Source: Rhizobium sp. RCAM05350
GTDB lineage: Bacteria; Pseudomonadota; Alphaproteobacteria; Rhizobiales; Rhizobiaceae
Assembly (NCBI GenBank): GCA_024426085.1
Contig: CP087974.1
Location: 3,886,001 to 3,950,000, forward strand
DNA: 64,000 nt
Direction of reading: 5' to 3'
Of the stretch, positions 59,406 through 64,000 are shown piece after piece. Numbering within the stretch: position 1 is the stretch's first letter; every line of letters begins with the position of its first letter. A program made the translations under genes and the position numbers. A model generated the notes under the pieces. That model did not search any database. It worked only from the letters and a program-made list of their open reading frames with translations, and had not been told where the DNA came from.

Positions 59406-60493
59406 CCGCTCCGGTTTCGGTTCACAACGCCACCAAGACGTTTGGCGCGTTCACCGCGCTCAACGATGTCTCGCTCGATATCAAGGCCGGCGAGTTCATT
59501 GTCCTGCTGGGGCCGTCCGGATGCGGCAAGACCACGCTGCTCTCGATCCTCGGCGGCTTCCAGTCTCCGACAAAGGGGCGTGTGACGATATCAGGTAAGG
59601 ACATGACCGGCGTGCCGCCGGCAAAACGTCCGACCACGACGATGTTTCAGGATTACGCATTGTTTCCGCATATGAAGCTCCGGGACAATGTCGGGTTTGG
59701 TCTGAGGATGCGCGGCATGGCGAAGGCGGAGCGGGACGAAAAGCGCTCGGCTTTCTCGATCTCGTCGGCCTGAAAGCCTCCACCGACAAGAAACCGCATG
59801 AACTCTCCGGCGGCCAGCGCCAGCGTTGCGCTTGCCCGGGCGCTGGCCGTCGATCCGGATGTGCTGTTGCTCGACGAGCCACTTGGCGCGCTCGATCTGA
59901 AACTGCGTCGCCAGATGCAGGACGAGTTGAAGGCGATCCAGAAGCGGGTCGGTACCACCTTCGTGCATGTGACCCACGATCAGGGAGGAAGCGATGGCGA
60001 TCGCCGACCGGATCGTGGTGATGAACCAGGGCCGGATCGAGGATTTCGGGCCGCCTGCCGATATCTACATGCGGCCGCGCTCGGTCTTTTCCGCCGGGTT
60101 CATGGGCGAGGTCAACTTCATTCCGGGCACGGTGAAAAGCGTGGACGCGACATCCGCCTTGGTCGAAACGGCGGTTGGCTCGATGGCGCTGCCCATCGCT
60201 AGCTTTACCGCTGCGGCACTAGTGTCCGGCCAGGCCGTGACGCTCTGCATCCGCCCGGAACATTTCCGCCGGGCGGGGAGGCCGAAGGTCCGGTCGTGTC
60301 GCTGGGCGAGGCAAGGGTCACCGGCAGTGCCTTTTTCGGCACGCATTACCGTTGCCATCTGAAACCGGCCAGTGCTGTGGATCTCACCATCGTGGCGCAT
60401 TTGCCGCAATCCGCGGCGGTGGCGGACGGCCAAATCGTCCCCCTTGCGGTCAGTCTTGCCGATATCGTAGCCTTGCCCGGCAGCGGGAGTTGA
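59402..60493 (+). CDS. PotA-type ABC ATPase (four frameshifts)
   Basis: About 363 residues. Walker A LLGPSGCGKTTLLS, Q-loop TMFQDYALFPHMKL, signature ELSGGQRQR, Walker B VLLLDEPLGALDLKLR and H-loop FVHVTHDQ are complete once breaks near 59745, 59823, 59983 and 60278 are corrected; these are G-run and CGCG-unit errors. The C-terminal TOBE domain includes FIPGTVKSVDATSALVE and VTLCIRPEHFRR. It energises the importer with the permeases upstream. Its stop is two bases before the hydrolase start. Confidence 0.85.
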
Positions 60494-60495
60494 GT

Positions 60496-61229
60496 ATGCA
60501 ACGGATCAGCGCGGAAAAATGGTATCAGGTGAGGTGTCTTGATGACGATGTTACCGCCATTACCGAGCCGTTCATTCAGGAATTCTACCGCTGCAACATC
60601 TGGCATGTGCGGGGCCGGGATCGCGACATGCTGGTCGATAGCGGCATGGGCGTCGTTTCGCTGAGGGAATATGTCCCGCTCGTCACCGACCGCGACCTGA
60701 TCGCGGTCGCCAGCCACACCCATTTCGACCATATCGGTTGCCATCACGAATTCGAATGCCGCGCCGTGCATTCGGCCGAGGCCGATCTGCTGGCCAATCC
60801 GACGCGGGAGAATACACTCGCCGATCCCTATGTCACGGACGATATTTTCGACGGGCTGCCGCCCGAGCCTTACTGTTCGAAATGCTATGCCGTAAAAAGG
60901 CGCCGGCGACACGTATCCTCGACGATGGCGATATGATCGATCTCGGTGACCGCGTGTTCGAAGTCATCCATACGCCGGGCCACTCCCCGGGGGGTATTGC
61001 GCTTTACGAGAGGGCGACCGAAATTCTATTCTCCGGCGATATCCTCTATGATGGTCCGCTGATCGAGGATACCTATCACTCCAACGCCGACGACTACCTC
61101 GCCTCGATGGAGCGCCTGTTGAAAATTCCCGTCCGCATCGTGCATGGCGGCCATTTTCCGAGCTTCAGTGGGCAGCGCTACCGCCAATTGATCACCGATT
61201 GGCTCGATGAAAAACAGAAGACGATCTGA
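60496..61229 (+). CDS. Metallo-beta-lactamase-fold hydrolase (one frameshift)
   Basis: About 244 residues. AVASHTHFDHIGCHHEFE is the HxHxDH metal motif; IHTPGHSPGGIALYE and LFSGDILYDGPLIEDTYHS supply the third His and the bridging Asp; RIVHGGHFPSFSG gives the last His. The frame breaks near 60895, one A lost from an A-run (AVKKAPATRILDDGDMI). Probably a cytoplasmic thioesterase, lactonase or glyoxalase-II-like enzyme. Located inside an importer operon and followed 17 bases later by an aldehyde dehydrogenase, so it likely acts on the imported compound or a thioester of its product. Confidence 0.83.
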
Positions 61230-61246
61230 CGGGAAGGACAAGAAGC

Positions 61247-62680
61247 ATGCTCGACAAACGCAAGTTCTATATCAATGGCGAATGGGTTGATCCGGCCGTT
61301 GCCAACGATCTCGAAGTGCTGAATCCCGCGACCGAAAAGCCGGTCGCCGTGATTTCCATGGGCACGGCAGCCGATATCGACCGCGCCGTTGCCGCCGCCA
61401 AGAAGGCGTTCGTCACCTATAGCCGCACTACCACTGAAGAGCGCCTGGCGCTGCTGGAAAAACTGCTCGCCATCTACAAACGTCGCTACGAGGAAATGGC
61501 GCAGACCATCACGCTCGAGCTTGGCGCGCCGCTGACCATGAGCCGGGAACAGCAGGCCGATGTCGGCGTTGGCCATCTGCAGGGCTTCATCGACGCGCTG
61601 AAGCGTCTGCATACGCGCGAAGTCCTGCTGAACGGCGACGTCATGCTGCGCGAACCGATCGGCGTCTGCGGCCTCATCACGCCATGGAACTGGCCGATCA
61701 ACCAGATCGCGCTGAAGGTGGTGCCGGCGCTGGCGACCGGCTCGACCTGCATTCTAAAGCCGAGCGAATTCACGCCGCTGAATGCGCTACTCTATGCGGA
61801 AATGATCCACGAGGCTGGCTTCCCGGCGGGCACGTTCAACCTCGTCAATGGCGATGGCCTGAACGTCGGCGCCGCTCTCTCCAAGCACAAGGACGTCGAC
61901 ATGATGTCGTTTACGGGTTCGACACGTGCTGGGATCGCCGTCAGCAAGGATGCGGCCGAAACGGTCAAGCGCGTGACGCTGGAGCTCGGCGGCAAGTCGC
62001 CGAACATCGTCTTCGAAGATGCCGATCTGGAAGATCGCGTTGCCGGCAGCGTGCTGGAATGCTTCAACAATTCCGGTCAGTCCTGCGATGCGCCGACACG
62101 TCTCCTAGTGCAGAAGTCGGTCTACGACAAGGCCGTCGAGATCGCCACGCGCGTCGGCAAGGAAGCCAAGGTCGGCAATCCCGCGGAAGAAGGCAGCCAT
62201 ATCGGGCCGCTGGTCAGCGATGTCCAGTTCGGTCGCGTTCAGGCGTTGATCGAAGCGGGGATCGCCGAAGGTGCCCGTCTTCTGGTCGGCGGTGCAGGCA
62301 AGCCACAGGGCTTCAAGACCGGCTATTTCGTCAAGCCGACGATCTTTGCCGATGTCAACAACACCATGCGCATCGCCCGCGAAGAGGTGTTCGGTCCGGT
62401 GCTCGCCATCATGCCGTTCGAGACGGAGGAGGAAGCGATCGAGATCGCCAACGACACCAACTATGGCTTGGCTGCCTATGTCCAGACCGGCGATCCCAAG
62501 CGCGCCGAACGCGTCGCGTCGCGTCTTCGCGCCGGCATGGTCCACATTAATGGCGGTTCGCATCGCTATGGCAGCCCGTTCGGCGGCTACAAGCAATCCG
62601 GCAACGGCCGTGAAGGCGGCATGTTTGGGCTTGAGGATTTCCTCGAAGTGAAGACGGTTCACCGGCCGGACGCTGCCTGA
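61247..62680 (+). CDS. NAD(P)-dependent aldehyde dehydrogenase
   Basis: Intact 477-residue enzyme with AAGGACAAGAAGC before the ATG. GLITPWNWPINQIALKVVPA is the cofactor entry, RVTLELGGKSPNIVFEDADL holds the general-base Glu and CFNNSGQSCDAPTRLLVQ the catalytic Cys. The C-terminus SPFGGYKQSGNGREGGMFGL is standard. It oxidises an aldehyde to the acid. Last gene of the TetR-controlled operon, followed by a stable hairpin at 62716-62748. Confidence 0.92.
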   Translation: MLDKRKFYINGEWVDPAVANDLEVLNPATEKPVAVISMGTAADIDRAVAAAKKAFVTYSRTTTEERLALLEKLLAIYKRRYEEMAQTITLELGAPLTMSREQQADVGVGHLQGFIDALKRLHTREVLLNGDVMLREPIGVCGLITPWNWPINQIALKVVPALATGSTCILKPSEFTPLNALLYAEMIHEAGFPAGTFNLVNGDGLNVGAALSKHKDVDMMSFTGSTRAGIAVSKDAAETVKRVTLELGGKSPNIVFEDADLEDRVAGSVLECFNNSGQSCDAPTRLLVQKSVYDKAVEIATRVGKEAKVGNPAEEGSHIGPLVSDVQFGRVQALIEAGIAEGARLLVGGAGKPQGFKTGYFVKPTIFADVNNTMRIAREEVFGPVLAIMPFETEEEAIEIANDTNYGLAAYVQTGDPKRAERVASRLRAGMVHINGGSHRYGSPFGGYKQSGNGREGGMFGLEDFLEVKTVHRPDAA

Positions 62681-63034
62681 GATCGGCCGAACCGAGTATC
62701 CGAGACTAATCCAGATTCTTGCCGCCGGACGTTTGACGGCGGCAAGAAAAATCAACAGCTCCTTCTCATAACGGGTTGCTGCTGCTTCTCAGCTGTTGAG
62801 TTCCCCGAAGAAACGCTCGACGAGATCGTATCCGAGTGAGGCGTCATGAGCGAGACGATAACGGCCTGGCGAGGCCAATGACGTGCATCGAACGGCCGCG
62901 TTTGCGAGCCTGACTTCACCGTTTCTGATCAATCCATGCATGGAAGTTGATGTTTCCCCGCAAATCGTTCTGATACCGTCGATGCATTCGCCCGGCACTG
63001 AAAGTGCTGCGCTCGATTGTATTGGACAGTATTG
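62681..63034. other. Intergenic stretch without a convincing gene
   Basis: Contains a perfect 11-bp hairpin TTCTTGCCGCC/GGCGGCAAGAA at 62716-62748 with no T-run, probably the 3' end of the aldehyde-dehydrogenase transcript. A 69-codon minus-strand frame (62789-62998) ends RFFGELNS but has a GTG start, no ribosome site and no recognisable family, so I do not call it. The rest likely holds the promoter of the EamA gene. Confidence 0.5.
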
Positions 63035-63940
63035 GTGACAGACACCGCGCTCCCCGCATCCTCCTCGGCTTCATCATCCGCCAATCGGCTTGCGCTCATC
63101 GCGCTGCTGGTCGGAGGTGCTGCGATCGGCGGTTCGCCCATCTTTGTGCGTCTTTCGGAAGTCGGGCCGATGGCGACGGCGTTCTGGCGCGTGGCGCTGG
63201 CGCTTTTACCGCTGTTGATCTGGTCGAAAACGGCGGGGAATACCGTCACCGATCAGCGCCCGGTCGGATTGGCCGATTACGGCCTGCTTGTGCTTCCAGG
63301 AATCTTCCTCGCGGTCGATCTCGCCGCCTGGCATCTGGCGCTGCATATGACGTCGGTTGCCAACGCAACACTGCTTGCCAATCTGGCGCCGATCTTCGTG
63401 ACGCTGGGTTCATGGCTGTTGTTTCGCGCCCATGTCAGCGGCGTGTTCATCGCTGGCCTGGCAACGGCGCTGGCGGGCGTGGTGATCCTCAAGGGCGGAC
63501 CGATGGCGCTGGGCGATGGCCAGCTGGCGGGTGACGCGACCGCGGCACTCGCCGCGGTCTTCTATGCCGGCTATATCCTGTCGATCGGCCGGTTGCGCAG
63601 CCGCTTTTCCACCAACCGCATCATGATCTGGAGCACGGGATCGGCTGCCGTCTGTATGTTGCCAATCGCCTTCTTCTTCGAGGCCAACTTCATGCCGACC
63701 GCTTTGTTCGGCTGGGCTATCCTGTTCGGGCTCGCCTTCATCAGCCATGCCGGCGGGCAGGGACTGATCATCTATGCGCTGGCCTTCCTGCCACCGGCGT
63801 TTTCATCGCTGACGTTGCTGTTGCAGCCGGTCGTGGCGGCCATCCTTGCCTGGTTGCTGCTCAACGAACCCGTCGGGCTGATGCAGGCCATCGGCGGGGC
63901 GATCGTACTTGCCGGCATTCTGATCGCCCGCCGCGGCTGA
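63035..63940 (+). CDS. EamA/DMT-family transporter
   Basis: Intact, about 301 residues. Two EamA repeats with ten predicted membrane segments, for example RLALIALLVGGAAIGGSPIF at the start, then FIAGLATALAGVVILKGGP ending the first repeat, and SLTLLLQPVVAAILAWLLLN with LMQAIGGAIVLAGILIARR ending the second. GTG at 63035 or TTG at 63017 could start it. The family exports amino acids, nucleosides or other metabolites; the substrate cannot be told from sequence. It is outside the TetR operon. Confidence 0.85.
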   Translation: MTDTALPASSSASSSANRLALIALLVGGAAIGGSPIFVRLSEVGPMATAFWRVALALLPLLIWSKTAGNTVTDQRPVGLADYGLLVLPGIFLAVDLAAWHLALHMTSVANATLLANLAPIFVTLGSWLLFRAHVSGVFIAGLATALAGVVILKGGPMALGDGQLAGDATAALAAVFYAGYILSIGRLRSRFSTNRIMIWSTGSAAVCMLPIAFFFEANFMPTALFGWAILFGLAFISHAGGQGLIIYALAFLPPAFSSLTLLLQPVVAAILAWLLLNEPVGLMQAIGGAIVLAGILIARRG

Positions 63941-64000
63941 TCAGATCCCGGGCAAGTTGAAGCCCGACAGCCGTTCCTCAAGCTGCAGGATGGTGGGCGC
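63941..64000 (-). CDS. C-terminal tail of an unidentified protein (cut by window edge)
   Basis: The last 19 codons of a minus-strand gene, reading APTILQLEERLSGFNLPGI and a TGA that directly abuts the EamA stop. Too short to assign to a family. The regular codon use and tail-to-tail arrangement with EamA suggest it is real. Confidence 0.45.
   Translation of the reverse strand, partial: APTILQLEERLSGFNLPGI

Noticed and set aside
62789..62998. Small minus-strand gene of 69 codons before the EamA gene
   Set aside because: GTG start without ribosome site, no family resemblance, and composition like surrounding non-coding sequence; kept only as a possibility.
1..64000. Prophage, insertion sequence, CRISPR array, tRNA or rRNA
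   Set aside because: No transposase, integrase, phage structural gene, regularly spaced repeat, cloverleaf-like tRNA arm set or rRNA sequence was found on reading both strands; a covariance-model scan would be decisive.

Overview
The window is high-GC DNA from an alphaproteobacterium, most likely a Rhizobiaceae (Rhizobium/Agrobacterium/Sinorhizobium group). The evidence is an accessory gene content dominated by sugar and polyol ABC importers, an EryD-type SorC regulator, a near-identical 1,5-anhydro-D-fructose reductase of the Sinorhizobium type, and two copies of a double-palindrome RIME-like intergenic element. No rRNA, tRNA, CRISPR array, insertion sequence or phage gene was seen.

The sequence carries a very high load of single-base indels. 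More than half of the long genes are split into two to five reading frames, yet their translations join cleanly across the breaks. I therefore annotate each as one gene and give approximate break points. Breaks fall into homopolymer indels, losses of one CG unit in CGCG runs, and a striking class of at least 23 insertions of one T or A between C and G. I read these as consensus errors rather than pseudogenes, so most 'broken' genes are probably intact in the organism.

Layout. (1) 1-5987: glycan/export genes: a truncated ABC exporter, two methyltransferase-like proteins and three glycosyltransferases. (2) 6060-12035: an Opp-family oligosaccharide/oligopeptide importer on the same strand as the glycosyltransferases. 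(3) 12293-18041: a class III cyclase, a nucleotide-sugar dehydrogenase, a DUF3095 cyclase-like protein and two methyltransferases. (4) 18075-18716: a LacI remnant lacking its DNA-binding half. (5) 18806-34723: a large polyol-type locus with an EryD-like regulator, an importer with two unequal ATPases, two FGGY kinases, two class II aldolases, a D-2-hydroxyacid dehydrogenase, an EryB/GlpD-like flavoprotein, a HAD protein and a TIM-barrel isomerase/epimerase. (6) 34878-42323: a LacI-controlled module in which a DUF993 aldolase-like gene diverges from lacI-afr-CoA transferase-crotonase-aldehyde dehydrogenase; both promoters carry the same operator. (7) 42600-53908: a divergent LacI gene and an aldose-type ABC importer followed by two GMC oxidoreductases, an SDR, a Dabb-domain protein and glycerate 2-kinase. 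(8) 54044-55743: a transglutaminase-like protein, a small membrane protein and a SnoaL-like protein. (9) 55762-62680: a TetR gene divergent from a PotFGHI-type importer with a metallo-beta-lactamase-fold hydrolase and an aldehyde dehydrogenase. (10) 63035-64000: an EamA transporter and the tail of a further gene.

The common theme is import and oxidation of plant- or soil-derived small carbohydrates, each unit under its own repressor. The best candidates for undescribed biology are the afr/DUF993/CoA-transferase module, whose operators identify it as one regulon, and the composite polyol locus.
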